64,000 nucleotides of DNA from Bacteroides stercorirosoris (GCF_900142015.1 NZ_FQZN01000005.1:124001-188000), one strand, 5' to 3'. Counted from the first letter of the stretch, positions 1-12,096 are shown. The notes: a model not told the origin generated them from the sequence alone. Translations and numbers: made by a program.

Positions 1-377
1 ATGGAAGATTCGACAGAAGGGACCAGCACGTCCGAGGCTTCCCAACTGCTGCCGCTAATGTGCCAGCGTCCCGAACGGACAAATGCTTTAAGCTGCTCAT
101 ATTCGCTGGGATAATATTCCTTCATCCATGCATATTTGACACCTCCCTCAAAATTGAAAACATAGTCGGGATACTTCTTCAGCAAAAGCAGGTTGCGTGA
201 CAGGGTATTCCAGACATACTCCTTAATGGTGGTCTGTATATCCCAGTTCCATTGGGTATCCAAGTGGGCATCCGCCACCGCATAAACTTTCGCTTGTTTC
301 TCTTGCTCCGTATTTTGTGCGTATGAACCACCCGAGCAAAACAGCATAGATGCTAATAAGATAATCGGTAATTTCAT
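1..377 (-). CDS. GH38 alpha-mannosidase, N-terminal part (cut by window edge)
   Basis: The first 125 residues of a secreted protein are visible and the gene runs off the left edge. A signal peptide (about residues 1-20, ending near SYAQ) is followed by AVADAHLDTQWNW. This matches the start of the glycoside hydrolase family 38 catalytic domain, where the His and Asp of the HxD motif bind the catalytic zinc. GH38 enzymes remove alpha-mannose, typically from N-glycan or mannan structures. The gene diverges from the HTCS sensor at 596, which commonly controls the neighbouring carbohydrate genes, so a mannoside-related locus probably extends to the left. The catalytic nucleophile region is outside the window, so activity cannot be judged. 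Confidence 0.85.
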   Translation of the reverse strand, partial: MKLPIILLASMLFCSGGSYAQNTEQEKQAKVYAVADAHLDTQWNWDIQTTIKEYVWNTLSRNLLLLKKYPDYVFNFEGGVKYAWMKEYYPSEYEQLKAFVRSGRWHISGSSWEASDVLVPSVESS

Positions 378-558
378 GGTTAACTATTTAAGTGAATAAT
401 CAAGATAGACACAAAAGTAAGCATATTTACCTGAAAGCTTATACACATTTACGACATAAGAGTCCCACAATGCAGTCATGGCAGGAGAATGAACAAAAAA
501 GTCAGAAAAGTATTACTCTATTTTTTAAGTATTCCTGCCATATCCTCCCATTATTCTC

Positions 559-566
559 TATCTTTG
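559..566 (+). promoter_or_regulatory. -7 box of the HTCS gene at 596
   Basis: TATCTTTG fits the Bacteroides -7 consensus TAnnTTTG and lies 30 bp before the ATG. No clear TTTG -33 element is seen at the expected distance. Confidence 0.55.
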
Positions 567-595
567 CAATAACCAATTAGTCCGATATATAGAAT

Positions 596-3500
596 ATGAA
601 AAACAGACACTACCTTTTCGGAATTTCATTACTGACCTGCATCTTATGCTGCCTTTCACATCAGGCCCGCGCATACAGCTTACGACAATTCTCCAATAAG
701 GATGGACTGTCCAACAGCGCCATCCTGTCTCTTTATCAAGATCACCAAGGCATCATCTGGATTGGTTCGTGTGACGGTCTGAACGTCTTCGACGGCAAAA
801 GCCTGCATGTATACAGCCCTGTCAACTCTTCTAAAACATTGCTGTCCGGCAACCTGATCAACAGCATCATGGAAACCGAAAGAGACGTATTGTGGATCCA
901 GACCAACTACGGACTCGACCGGCTGGACACCAAGCAGCAGACCTGCCGGAGTTTCGCCGAGTTCAAGGACAAAAACTACATGGCTAAAAGTGACGATAAT
1001 GACCTGTTCATCGTAAAAGATGACGGATATCTCTACTACTTTCAGCGGGAAAAACAAGCTTTTCAGAAGTTGGACGTTCCCCAGATCTCATTCGGGCATG
1101 TGCTGTCCGTCACCGTCGATGCGAATAATATATTGTGGGTTTTCACCTCCGATAATGACACCCGCAGCTATCAGATAAACAAGACGGCAGAAAGCGTAAC
1201 CTTAACCTCCAACAACCTCTTCAAGCACCAGGAGAAACTGTTATGGGCCTTCTCGGAAGAACGTTTAGTGTATTTCATTGATGAAACCTACTCACTCTAC
1301 GAATATGATTTCAACAACCAGCAGCAATACTTCATCGCAGATCTCAAAGCGGAAATCGAAGCGCGCGGTGAAGTCTCTTCCATCATCAAACAGCAGAACG
1401 ATTACTACATCGGCTTCAAAAGCAGCGGTTTAATCGTACTCAAATACATGTCCGACCAAAAAATCAAATACCAGATACAGCCCACTGAGATTCATTCCGG
1501 CATCTTCTGCCTGATGCAAGACAAATTCCAGGACATTGTCTGGATAGGAACGGACGGGCAAGGAGTATATATGTATTTCAACGATGCTTTTTCCATCACC
1601 AATACCTTGCTGGATACCCCGGTATATCAGATAAACAATCCTGTACGCGCCCTGTACTATGACCAGGAGCAGACACTATGGATAGGAACCAAAGGGGGAG
1701 GAATACTGCGTATCCGGAATTATTCTCCCGAAAGCAGTGCACCGGAATCTTTCGACCGTATTTCCGTCAGCAACAGTACACTGACTGATAACTCTGTCTA
1801 CTGCTTTGCTCCCGGTTCCACTGACAAACTATGGATAGGTACGGAAAATGGACTCAACTACTATTCCTATAAAAGTAAACAGGTAAGAGAGTTCCCGGTG
1901 ACAGCCAACGGAGAAAAGCTGAAATATGTACATTCCATTAACGAACTGAATGATTCTACCCTATGGGTGGCTACTGTAGGTGAAGGTATTGTGAAGATTG
2001 TTCTGGGTGGGAACAGTGCTTCTCCTACCGTAAAATCAGCCACCAGGATAGTATTGGATGACGGACGCATGGCTTCCAACTATTTCTTTACCTCTTTCCA
2101 GGAAAATGATTCTGTCTTGTGGTTTGGAAACCGTGGCTACGGAGCTTACAAGCTGAATACCCATACCGGTAAACTAACTCCATATAGTTTCGATGACGTA
2201 GTGAACAGCCAGACAGCCAATGATATTTTTGCCATTTACAAGAATAAAAAGGGGTATTGGCTGGGAACCAGTTCGGGGCTGCTTCATTTCAACCAGGATA
2301 ATTCGCACTATCATGACAGGGCTGACCTGTTTTTGAACAACACCGTACATGGCATTCTGGAAGACCAGCAGGCTAATCTCTGGATCAGCACCAATCAAGG
2401 ACTGGTAAGATTCAATCCCCAAACCAATACCGGGCAAACCTATAACCGGGAAAACGGACTGGCCGTTACCGAATTCAGCGATGGCGCTTTCTACCAGGAC
2501 AAACGGACGGGCACATTGCTTTTTGGTGGTACAAACGGGTTTGTGACCGTTAAGTCCAATACATACACTATGGAAGATTATATGCCCCAGATACACCTGA
2601 AAGGCCTGACCATCTTCGGAAAGGATCACAATATCTACGATTTCTTCTCAGAGGAGAAAGGGACGCCTGCACTTCAACTGGATTACAGCCAGAACTTCTT
2701 CTGTATCAACTTTATGGCTGTCGACTACATCAACGGCAATAACTACTCCTACTCTTATAAACTGGAAGAAGTAAGTGAGCATTGGATAGAGAGCGGAACG
2801 TCGGCCAGCGCCATATTCTCCAACCTCTCACCCGGAAAGTACACTTTGTTAGTGAAATACAAGAATAACATTAACGGACAGGAAAGCCAGCCTCAGACCT
2901 TGTTCATCTACATCACTCCGCCCTGGTATCTGAGTTACTGGGCTTACGGAATTTATTTCATCCTGTTCGCTTCTCTCTGCATCCTGCTGGTTTATCAGTT
3001 CATTCAAAGATATCGCCGCAAGCAACACCACATGATTGAGAAAATGAACCGGGAGAAGAAAGAGGAAATCTACGAATCGAAACTACGCTTCTTCACTAAC
3101 ATTACGCATGAATTCTGTACTCCCCTGACACTGATTTATGGTCCGTGTGAGAAGATACTGGCTTACCCGAATGCCGATTCATACATTCGCAAATACGGAC
3201 AAATGATACGGCAGAATACGGAAAGGTTGAATAGCTTGATTTTAGAATTACTTGAATTCCGCAGACTGGAAACCGGCAACAAGGCTCTGTCAATCCAGCG
3301 GCTATCCGTATCGGATAAGATAAGGAATATAGCAGAGTCATTCGGTGAATTGGCTGAAAATCGCAATTTGGACTACCGTTTGGACATACAGCCTGACGTT
3401 TTATGGAACACGGATATCAGTTGTTTTAATAAGATAACCAACAATCTGGTATCTAATGCTTTCAAGTATACACCGGAAAAAGGGAGTATCACCGTTGAAC

Positions 3501-4648
3501 TGAAAACAGAAGACAAACACCTTACTCTCCGTATCTCCAATTCCGGTAAGGGAATAGCCAAAGAGAACCTTGCAAAGATATTCGACCGCTACAAGATACT
3601 GGATTCTTTCGAGATGAACGGAACCAATTCGCGGAACGGTCTCGGACTGGCTATATGCAAGAGCATGACCAATCTGCTGAATGGACAGATCAGCGTTGAC
3701 AGTGTGCCCAACGAGTTAACGACATTCACAGTTACTTTACCGGAACTAACACTGACAGAGCAGGAAACACCGCAGGAAGTGTATGAAAACACTCCATTGA
3801 ATATCCATGAGGAACCCATAGAACTGGAAAAGACTGTTGCGGATTTCGATGTGTCCAAAGAAACAATCATGATTATCGACGATGACCCTTCCATGTTGTG
3901 GTTCGTTTCGGAAATATTTGTAGAGAAGTATAATGTATTATCCTTCAACAATGTCAGGGAGGCTTTAGACAGTCTGGAGCTAAAGCAACCGGATTTAATC
4001 ATCTCCGATGTGATGATGCCCGAAATCGACGGACTCTCTTTCGCCCAACAGATAAAGCAGAATAAATTGTGGAGCCACATACCGTTGATTCTATTGTCCG
4101 CCCTCCACAATGAGGACGAGCAGGTGAAGGGTATCGAATCGGGGGCGGAAGCTTACGTCACCAAGCCTTTCAATGTGAAATATCTGGAGAAGATAGTCTA
4201 CCGGCTGATAAAACGGAAATTAGACTTAAAAGAGTATTATAGCTCCATATTCAGTTCCTTCAAGATAGAAAACGGCAATTGCATACATAAAGAAGAACAG
4301 GAGTTTCTGGATAAGGTAATAGAGACCATAGAGAAGAACATCAGTAATCCCGACTTATCCGTCGAACTATTGAGCAGCGACTTAGGTTATAGTACCCGCC
4401 AGTTCTACCGGAAACTGAAGCCAATAACCGAAAAGTCACCGGCCGACATCATCAAGGAGTATCGCCTTACCATGGCAGAACGGTTACTGTTGACCAAGAA
4501 TCTCACCATTGATGAGATTATGGACCAGACAGGGTTCAATAACCGAGGTACCTTCTACAAGCTGTTTACTGCACGCTTCGGTATGCCGCCGCGGCAGTAT
4601 AGGGAACAGCAAAAGGATAACGTCATGATAGAGAAGTCTTTATTATAA
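596..4648 (+). CDS. Hybrid two-component system (HTCS) sensor/regulator
   Basis: This 1350-residue single-chain sensor and transcription factor has the full HTCS order. A signal peptide (1-26) is followed by periplasmic Reg_prop propeller repeats (motifs such as DHQGIIWIGSCDGLNVFDG, to about 680), a Y_Y_Y domain (about 700-775), one membrane helix (about 777-805), a HisKA domain with phospho-acceptor His838 in NITHEFCTPLTL, a HATPase domain (NAFKYTPEKG, GLGLAIC), a receiver domain with Asp1138 in SDVMMPEIDG, and an AraC-type DNA-binding domain (about 1240-1345). Such proteins bind an oligosaccharide in the periplasm and switch on a polysaccharide utilization locus. The divergent GH38 gene at 1-377 suggests the target lies to the left; the GH30 at 7810 is a less likely target. 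The ligand is unknown. Confidence 0.97.
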   Translation: MKNRHYLFGISLLTCILCCLSHQARAYSLRQFSNKDGLSNSAILSLYQDHQGIIWIGSCDGLNVFDGKSLHVYSPVNSSKTLLSGNLINSIMETERDVLWIQTNYGLDRLDTKQQTCRSFAEFKDKNYMAKSDDNDLFIVKDDGYLYYFQREKQAFQKLDVPQISFGHVLSVTVDANNILWVFTSDNDTRSYQINKTAESVTLTSNNLFKHQEKLLWAFSEERLVYFIDETYSLYEYDFNNQQQYFIADLKAEIEARGEVSSIIKQQNDYYIGFKSSGLIVLKYMSDQKIKYQIQPTEIHSGIFCLMQDKFQDIVWIGTDGQGVYMYFNDAFSITNTLLDTPVYQINNPVRALYYDQEQTLWIGTKGGGILRIRNYSPESSAPESFDRISVSNSTLTDNSVYCFAPGSTDKLWIGTENGLNYYSYKSKQVREFPVTANGEKLKYVHSINELNDSTLWVATVGEGIVKIVLGGNSASPTVKSATRIVLDDGRMASNYFFTSFQENDSVLWFGNRGYGAYKLNTHTGKLTPYSFDDVVNSQTANDIFAIYKNKKGYWLGTSSGLLHFNQDNSHYHDRADLFLNNTVHGILEDQQANLWISTNQGLVRFNPQTNTGQTYNRENGLAVTEFSDGAFYQDKRTGTLLFGGTNGFVTVKSNTYTMEDYMPQIHLKGLTIFGKDHNIYDFFSEEKGTPALQLDYSQNFFCINFMAVDYINGNNYSYSYKLEEVSEHWIESGTSASAIFSNLSPGKYTLLVKYKNNINGQESQPQTLFIYITPPWYLSYWAYGIYFILFASLCILLVYQFIQRYRRKQHHMIEKMNREKKEEIYESKLRFFTNITHEFCTPLTLIYGPCEKILAYPNADSYIRKYGQMIRQNTERLNSLILELLEFRRLETGNKALSIQRLSVSDKIRNIAESFGELAENRNLDYRLDIQPDVLWNTDISCFNKITNNLVSNAFKYTPEKGSITVELKTEDKHLTLRISNSGKGIAKENLAKIFDRYKILDSFEMNGTNSRNGLGLAICKSMTNLLNGQISVDSVPNELTTFTVTLPELTLTEQETPQEVYENTPLNIHEEPIELEKTVADFDVSKETIMIIDDDPSMLWFVSEIFVEKYNVLSFNNVREALDSLELKQPDLIISDVMMPEIDGLSFAQQIKQNKLWSHIPLILLSALHNEDEQVKGIESGAEAYVTKPFNVKYLEKIVYRLIKRKLDLKEYYSSIFSSFKIENGNCIHKEEQEFLDKVIETIEKNISNPDLSVELLSSDLGYSTRQFYRKLKPITEKSPADIIKEYRLTMAERLLLTKNLTIDEIMDQTGFNNRGTFYKLFTARFGMPPRQYREQQKDNVMIEKSLL

Positions 4649-4669
4649 AAGCACAATCTAAAATTTATC

Positions 4670-4703
4670 CTGATCGTTTTCCTGATATCAGGAAAACGAT
4701 CAG
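4670..4703. terminator. Bidirectional terminator, perfect 34-bp palindrome
   Basis: CTGATCGTTTTCCTGAT is followed directly by its exact reverse complement. It lies between the convergent stop codons of the HTCS gene and mutS, with A/T-rich flanks, and can fold into a hairpin on either transcript. Confidence 0.75.
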
Positions 4704-4733
4704 AAAGTTATTCTAAAGCGTACCGGAAAATAT

Positions 4734-7349
<2,616 letters not shown>

Positions 7350-7366
7350 GCAGATTTATCTTTATC

Positions 7367-7450
7367 GAACACAGAGGCACGGAGGTACAGAGTATTTCAC
7401 TGATATAAAAATTATAAAAGAGAACTCTATGTCTCTGTGCCTCTGTGTTC
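7367..7450. repeat. Imperfect palindromic intergenic repeat (CACAGAG type)
   Basis: GAACACAGAGGCACGGAGG at the left pairs with GTGCCTCTGTGTTC at the right across a central A/T-rich loop. It sits just upstream of mutS. It resembles the palindromes at 28827, 45988 and 57311, which are built from the same roughly 10-bp CACAGA units. Confidence 0.7.
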
Positions 7451-7582
7451 ATTAATTAATGAGACAAAGATAATTCTTTTTTAGAAAATAAGCGTGGAGA
7501 GGGTTCAAATCCTTAGTAAGCCTTAACAAAAGCGTTCGTTTCGCTAAAACATGTTATAAAACACACTTTTTTATTTGTTTTA

Positions 7583-7613
7583 TTTGGAGATATCCCGAAA
7601 GTCCGTACCTTTG
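7583..7613 (+). promoter_or_regulatory. Promoter of the short RNA
   Basis: TTTG (7583-7586) and TACCTTTG (7606-7613) are separated by 19 bp, a full match to the Bacteroides -33/-7 promoter layout. Confidence 0.7.
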
Positions 7614-7619
7614 CAATGT

Positions 7620-7681
7620 GTTTTTCATAGTATTAGATTTAAGGTTAACAAAGGTTGGAGTACAGCGGTACTCCTTTTTTT
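7620..7681 (+). ncRNA. Short intergenic RNA, about 60 nt, function unknown
   Basis: A complete promoter is followed about 45 bp later by a strong intrinsic terminator, with no room for a protein gene. The predicted transcript starts near 7620 and ends in the T-run at 7675-7681. It is A/U-rich before the terminator hairpin. The arrangement resembles promoter-plus-terminator-delimited RNAs described in Bacteroidales (for example the Bacteroidales-1 motif), but I cannot assign it to a named family. It could instead be a truncated leader or attenuator for the GH30 at 7810. Confidence 0.5.
7657..7681 (+). terminator. Intrinsic terminator of the short RNA
   Basis: The 7-bp stem GGAGTAC/GTACTCC has a 4-base loop AGCG and is followed by seven T residues. 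Confidence 0.85.
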
Positions 7682-7809
7682 ATGCCCATACGTAACGTCA
7701 TACAGTAAAATAATCTCCATTTGAACTGATTTGTCCCCTTTTTTGCGCCTTTTGTACACCTGGTAATAGCAACTATTTCGCTTAATTTGCATCCAAAAGA
7801 CATATTACC

Positions 7810-9291
7810 ATGAAAAACAAGAAAATGAAAAAAGTACTCCTTTATTGCCTGGCAACCATCTTTGCCACCGGAGCCTATGCCCAAACTTACAACTGGGTGA
7901 GCAGCACGGAAGACAACATCTGGCAACAGTCCAAAGTAAAGTTACAACCGAACACCGCTCAGACCCCGCTCTTAGAAGTCAGCGGAACCGAAGAAGGCAC
8001 TACCTTCAAAGCATGGGGCACCACCTTCAACGAACTGTGCTGGGATGCCCTGAACATGCTCACCCGCGATGAACAGGATGACCTTCTGGAAAGAATGTTT
8101 TCTCCACAAGGAGATTTACGCTTCACAAGAGGAAGAATTTCGATGAATGCGAACGATTATGCACGCGACTGGTACAGTTGCGACGAAGTATCGGGCGACT
8201 TCCAGTTGAAGTATTTCAACATCAACCGTGATAAGCTGGCAATCATTCCTTTCGTCCGTGCGGCACAAAAGTATAATCCTGAAATGACATTCTGGATTTC
8301 CCCCTGGTCTCCTCCCAGCTGGATGAAAATCAACCACGATTACCCGGTGCGTAGCGACAAGACCAATAAAATGTCTCCGGAATCGAGCATAGCCCTCTAC
8401 GAAGACCATACCGAGAAACGTGAAGACGTCTTCCCCAAACAGCTGGCCGTGAACGACTATATGATACAAGACCCCCGCTATCTGCAGACGTATGCCAACT
8501 ATTTCTGCAAATTCATTGATGCCTACAAAGAACAGGGAATTCCCGTCGATATGGTCATGTATCAGAACGAAGCATACAGCTACACTCCCTATCCCGGTTG
8601 TGCCTGGACCGCCGAAGGCACCGTGCGCTTCAATGTAGAATATCTGGCTCCTACGCTGAAAAAGCATCACCCGGAAGTGAAACTATACCTCGGCACCTTC
8701 AACACGAACCGCTACGACTACGTCGACAAGATACTCTCCGACCCGCGTATGCCGCAAAGCATCGAAGGCATAGGTTTCCAGTGGGAAGGCGGACAGATAT
8801 TGCCGAAAATCCGCGGGAAATATCCCCAATATAAGTATGTACAGAGTGAAAGCGAATGTGGCTGGGGCAGTTTCGACTGGAAGGCCGGAGAACATACTTT
8901 CCATCTGATCAACCATTACCTGGGCAATGGTTGCGAAGAATACACTTTCTGGAACAATACGCTCTGCGATAACGGCGAGAGTCCCTGGGGCTGGAAGCAG
9001 AATGCGCTGATACATGTGGACTCTAAAACCCGCAAGGCAACGCTGACGCCCGAGTATTACGCCGTGAAGCATTACAGCCAATTCGTCTCTCCCGGCTCAC
9101 GCATCATAGCCTATAAACCGCAGAAAGAAGATAAAACGCCCGTCATGGTAGTGGAAACCCCACAAAAGAAGAAGATAGTCATAGCCGGCAATTTCAACAA
9201 TGAAGCCAAAGAAATAACCCTGAAATTGGGCAACCGCTATCTGAATGTAGAGCTCCGGCCACATTCGTTCAATACGTTCGAAGAGAAATAA
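7810..9291 (+). CDS. GH30-family glycoside hydrolase, secreted
   Basis: This 493-residue protein has a signal peptide ending near AYAQ (residue 25), a (beta/alpha)8 barrel and the C-terminal beta-sandwich typical of GH30. The motif FWISPWSPPSWMK, the likely acid/base Glu254 in MYQNEAYS and the likely nucleophile Glu347 in VQSESECGWG fit the family. NEA replaces the more usual NEP, so the subfamily differs from the two GH30 enzymes of the locus at 23-29 kb. GH30 members include beta-1,6-glucanases, glucosylceramidases, xylanases and galactanases, and the substrate cannot be called here. The gene appears monocistronic, with a hairpin directly after it. A second Met at residue 6 is an alternative start. 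Confidence 0.88.
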   Translation: MKNKKMKKVLLYCLATIFATGAYAQTYNWVSSTEDNIWQQSKVKLQPNTAQTPLLEVSGTEEGTTFKAWGTTFNELCWDALNMLTRDEQDDLLERMFSPQGDLRFTRGRISMNANDYARDWYSCDEVSGDFQLKYFNINRDKLAIIPFVRAAQKYNPEMTFWISPWSPPSWMKINHDYPVRSDKTNKMSPESSIALYEDHTEKREDVFPKQLAVNDYMIQDPRYLQTYANYFCKFIDAYKEQGIPVDMVMYQNEAYSYTPYPGCAWTAEGTVRFNVEYLAPTLKKHHPEVKLYLGTFNTNRYDYVDKILSDPRMPQSIEGIGFQWEGGQILPKIRGKYPQYKYVQSESECGWGSFDWKAGEHTFHLINHYLGNGCEEYTFWNNTLCDNGESPWGWKQNALIHVDSKTRKATLTPEYYAVKHYSQFVSPGSRIIAYKPQKEDKTPVMVVETPQKKKIVIAGNFNNEAKEITLKLGNRYLNVELRPHSFNTFEEK

Positions 9292-9297
9292 ATTGAT

Positions 9298-9345
9298 AAA
9301 AGTAATCGTTATCCGGACAATCATATCCGAATAATGATTACTTTT
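9298..9345. terminator. Hairpin after GH30; 3' arm carries a -7-like box
   Basis: AAAAGTAATCGTTATCCGGA pairs with TCCGAATAATGATTACTTTT at 18 of 20 positions around an 8-base loop, ending in a short T-run. The 3' arm runs into TACTTTTG (9339-9346), which fits the -7 consensus and may start the DUF6078 transcript. Confidence 0.65.
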
Positions 9346-9443
9346 GCCGTGAAATTCAATCGTAGTCATCGCAAAAGAAACACTGAGCTTCTATTTTGAA
9401 TAAGGATAACTGCCTTGGAAACAACAACAAACAACCCACAGTC

Positions 9444-9878
9444 ATGAAAGAAGAACATTATTTTCCGAACGTACCCCACAACTATCCCTTATGCCTCAAC
9501 CGCCAATGTCCCAAAGCATCTACCTGCCTGCGGCAACTGGTAGAGCAAGAAGTGGCGGATAACGTGGAATACTGGGTAATCATCAGCCCCAAATACCAGG
9601 CCAAACTGAAGGGTGCATGTCCCCACTATCGCTCCAGTAAAAAAGTGCAATACGCCAAAGGCTGCATAAATATCCTTGATAACCTGCCCCACAGACAAAG
9701 GCAACATGCCATGAGCGGTCTGGTGGAATACTTCAGCCGAAGAACCTATTACCGCGTCCGCAAAGGCGAACGCCTTCTCAGCCCTGCCGAACAAAGGGAC
9801 GTACAGAAGATTTTCAAACAGTGCGGTGCAACCGGGAAACAGGAGTTTGACGCTTACGTAGAAGACTACGAATGGTAA
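9444..9878 (+). CDS. DUF6078 family protein
   Basis: This 144-residue cytoplasmic protein has an N-terminal cysteine group (LCLNRQCPKASTCLRQ) followed by a conserved basic region (KGERLLSPAEQR). The pattern matches DUF6078, a Bacteroidales family without a known function. The in-frame ATG at 9396 would add 16 polar residues with no family similarity. The ATG at 9444 starts directly at the conserved region and is preferred. It is followed by a 22-bp repeat array rather than another gene. Confidence 0.75.
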   Translation: MKEEHYFPNVPHNYPLCLNRQCPKASTCLRQLVEQEVADNVEYWVIISPKYQAKLKGACPHYRSSKKVQYAKGCINILDNLPHRQRQHAMSGLVEYFSRRTYYRVRKGERLLSPAEQRDVQKIFKQCGATGKQEFDAYVEDYEW

Positions 9879-9886
9879 CAATCACC

Positions 9887-10018
9887 CCCATCTACAGGTT
9901 AGCTACATCCCATCTATAGATCCATGCTTTTGCCATGCCTATGGCACAACTTTGCCATCGCATTGGCACAACATTGCCATGCCTATGGCACGACTGTGCC
10001 AAAGCGATGGCAAGAATC
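9887..10018. repeat. 22-bp-period tandem array (six units)
   Basis: Six consecutive 22-bp units start at 9887, 9909, 9931, 9953, 9975 and 9997. The later units contain 14-bp imperfect dyads such as GGCACAACTTTGCC (9943), GGCACAACATTGCC (9965) and GGCACGACTGTGCC (9987), separated by 8-bp spacers. The first two units are more degenerate. The array lies between the DUF6078 gene and the convergent gene at 10129. Confidence 0.8.
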
Positions 10019-10111
10019 GGGCATAACTCTACGGTTTCGGCAACGCCGCAGTCCCGGCAGATTAAAGCTGCAAGGCAGCAAAATGATCAGGCAGCTAAGA
10101 TTATTCTGATA

Positions 10112-10126
10112 TTATATCGAACTCAC
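10112..10126. repeat. 15-bp inverted repeat, left copy
   Basis: TTATATCGAACTCAC is the exact reverse complement of 12148-12162. It lies 2 bp beyond the stop codon of the lipoprotein gene and may be a terminal repeat of a mobile element. Confidence 0.7.
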
Positions 10127-10128
10127 TC

Positions 10129-11466
10129 TTAAATAAGAGTATCTCTGGAAACAGAGGTTTCTGGTGACCAATTCCACGGTTCCATAATTCCAGTCTGTTT
10201 ATTGACTAAACGTTCATCCTGTTTTATCTTCTGAATTAGTCTGGTTAAATTCGGCAAGTTATAACAATCATTTGCTTCAATGTCTTTGAGTAATTCATGA
10301 TCGTCAAAAAAAGCACTCCAAAAACAATCTACAATTCCAATATTATATTTATCCAAATGCCCATAACCATCCTGCCCATTATATTTTTCATACAGAGGTT
10401 GAAGCGTATTGACTACATAAGCAATCATTTTATGACGTTCTTCAAGCGTCATACCTTCCAGCTGAGAATATTCTTTTTGCTTCTCATCTTCACGTTCAAG
10501 AATATATGCAATTTGTTCCACAAATGTACTTGCTTTTACAAAATAGTCACTATGATTTTCGTCAGATAACCGCTCTACGAAGCGTAGTATTCCTTCATGA
10601 ATTTTGGGCTTTCCATAAATGTCACGTCCCATGAATTTATCCATTATAGACAGATTGTCATCGTTCAATACCAATTCATTTATTTTATCATCCTTGTCAT
10701 ATCCAAAATTGACTAGCAAATCTTTCAATTCCTTTTCTTTTCCATTATTTAACAACCAGGCTAAACTAATCTTATTGTCATTCAGCACATAATTATTCCA
10801 GTGATAATCAATAGAATCTCCGCAAACATTTATATTATCTTTATTTGTATTCTCGTCCATTTCTATTAATAGAACAGATGGCATCTGCACAGTGCAGAGA
10901 TTGAACTTCTTAAAAAAATACAGATGCTCTCTGTATGGATAAAACTCTTTGCTTAGTATATTGTCCTCGCTATCAATATTAGACATTGGATTTAAAGCTA
11001 CAATGTAGTCTTTATAGCTTATAAATTTGTTTTTATTTAAAGTATCAAGATGATTATAATCAATTCCAAAAACATATTTTATGCGTTCTACATATTCATT
11101 GTCCGGTAAAAACTGATAGCCTTGCTGCTTCAATTTATAATATAGCATCATTCCTCCCAACGAAACATCATTAGACGTTGCTATTCCGGATAGGTTTACA
11201 TATAGACTACCTTCGTAATCATCTCCACTCATTATTTCATCCAAAGCATTCACTAACTTATCATAACTCGACTTTACCTCCAGCCACTCTTTATCCGTCA
11301 ATTTCATGGCCGTAAGCATAAGTGTGTCACTTCTTACGTCTTCCACTTGTTGCATCTCTTCTTTTGTAGACACAACATCTTCTTTTGTTTTCTTCGCATT
11401 TTCACAACCCACAATAATAATGGCTATAAATAATAATTTGATAAAAGTTTGCCGTTTCATTTTCAT
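10129..11466 (-). CDS. Putative lipoprotein, unknown function
   Basis: This 445-residue protein has an N-terminal hydrophobic segment ending in a lipobox-like IIIVGC (Cys21), so it is probably a lipoprotein. No catalytic motif or known domain is recognised. The body is rich in Asp, Asn, Lys and Tyr, and the gene is clearly more A/T-rich than the carbohydrate genes on either side, which suggests horizontal acquisition. It is followed after 2 bp by a 15-bp repeat whose inverse partner lies beyond the next gene upstream, so the two genes look like one inserted cassette. A role as a surface or periplasmic factor is only a guess. Confidence 0.7.
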   Translation of the reverse strand: MKMKRQTFIKLLFIAIIIVGCENAKKTKEDVVSTKEEMQQVEDVRSDTLMLTAMKLTDKEWLEVKSSYDKLVNALDEIMSGDDYEGSLYVNLSGIATSNDVSLGGMMLYYKLKQQGYQFLPDNEYVERIKYVFGIDYNHLDTLNKNKFISYKDYIVALNPMSNIDSEDNILSKEFYPYREHLYFFKKFNLCTVQMPSVLLIEMDENTNKDNINVCGDSIDYHWNNYVLNDNKISLAWLLNNGKEKELKDLLVNFGYDKDDKINELVLNDDNLSIMDKFMGRDIYGKPKIHEGILRFVERLSDENHSDYFVKASTFVEQIAYILEREDEKQKEYSQLEGMTLEERHKMIAYVVNTLQPLYEKYNGQDGYGHLDKYNIGIVDCFWSAFFDDHELLKDIEANDCYNLPNLTRLIQKIKQDERLVNKQTGIMEPWNWSPETSVSRDTLI

Positions 11467-11580
11467 TCGTTTTTATTTCTTAATATTACAGAGAAAGGTA
11501 TTGAATATTCGCTCACTTTACAATCGTCCAATATCTTATTTATCATTTATAATAATATATGCATCCGCAGCTTAAATTTT

Positions 11581-12096
11581 CTACCTTTGTTCTTTTTCAA
11601 TTAATCCAAAGAGTTTGGATATCGATATTGCATCCTTATCAACACCGGTAAGAGGTACTTTACAACGTTTATCAAAGAAATCGACATAAACGGTGTCATT
11701 TACTATTCGCCATTCAAATGACAGAATGCGTTTATCAAAATGGTCGTATATAATATCCGAGCCATTTGCTTCTTCCCGATAGTCTTTATTAAGGATTATA
11801 CTTCTTCTGAAAAAGCTTCGGCAATAGCTATCAGGATATTTTTTTATTGAGTCTAACCGGATAGTTCTATCATTGAAAGCAATGATACTATCTATAAGGG
11901 TTTGTTCACTTTTACATAAGTGATTATAAACTACATAATTTTCCTCTTTCTGTGTGGAACTGGGACCCATCCATATTTTACGTTCCCAAGCATCTATCGG
12001 CATTAAGTAAAATCTTACTGGCATAAAATAGAATCCCAAATAAATAGCTGTACATATAATCAGCGTACAAACCAATATATGCTTTGTTTTCTTCAT
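11581..12096 (-). CDS. Membrane-anchored hypothetical protein
   Basis: This 171-residue protein has one N-terminal hydrophobic helix (about residues 7-26), which could be an uncleaved anchor or signal sequence. A soluble domain without a recognisable family motif follows. It is A/T-rich like its neighbour at 10129, is transcribed in the same direction, and is separated from it by 114 bp. The pair lies between 15-bp inverted repeats. The function is unknown. Confidence 0.65.
   Translation of the reverse strand: MKKTKHILVCTLIICTAIYLGFYFMPVRFYLMPIDAWERKIWMGPSSTQKEENYVVYNHLCKSEQTLIDSIIAFNDRTIRLDSIKKYPDSYCRSFFRRSIILNKDYREEANGSDIIYDHFDKRILSFEWRIVNDTVYVDFFDKRCKVPLTGVDKDAISISKLFGLIEKEQR

Noticed and set aside
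392-580. 62-residue open frame before the first HTCS
   Set aside because: It overlaps the promoter of the HTCS gene, has no family features, and its composition is that of intergenic A/T-rich sequence.
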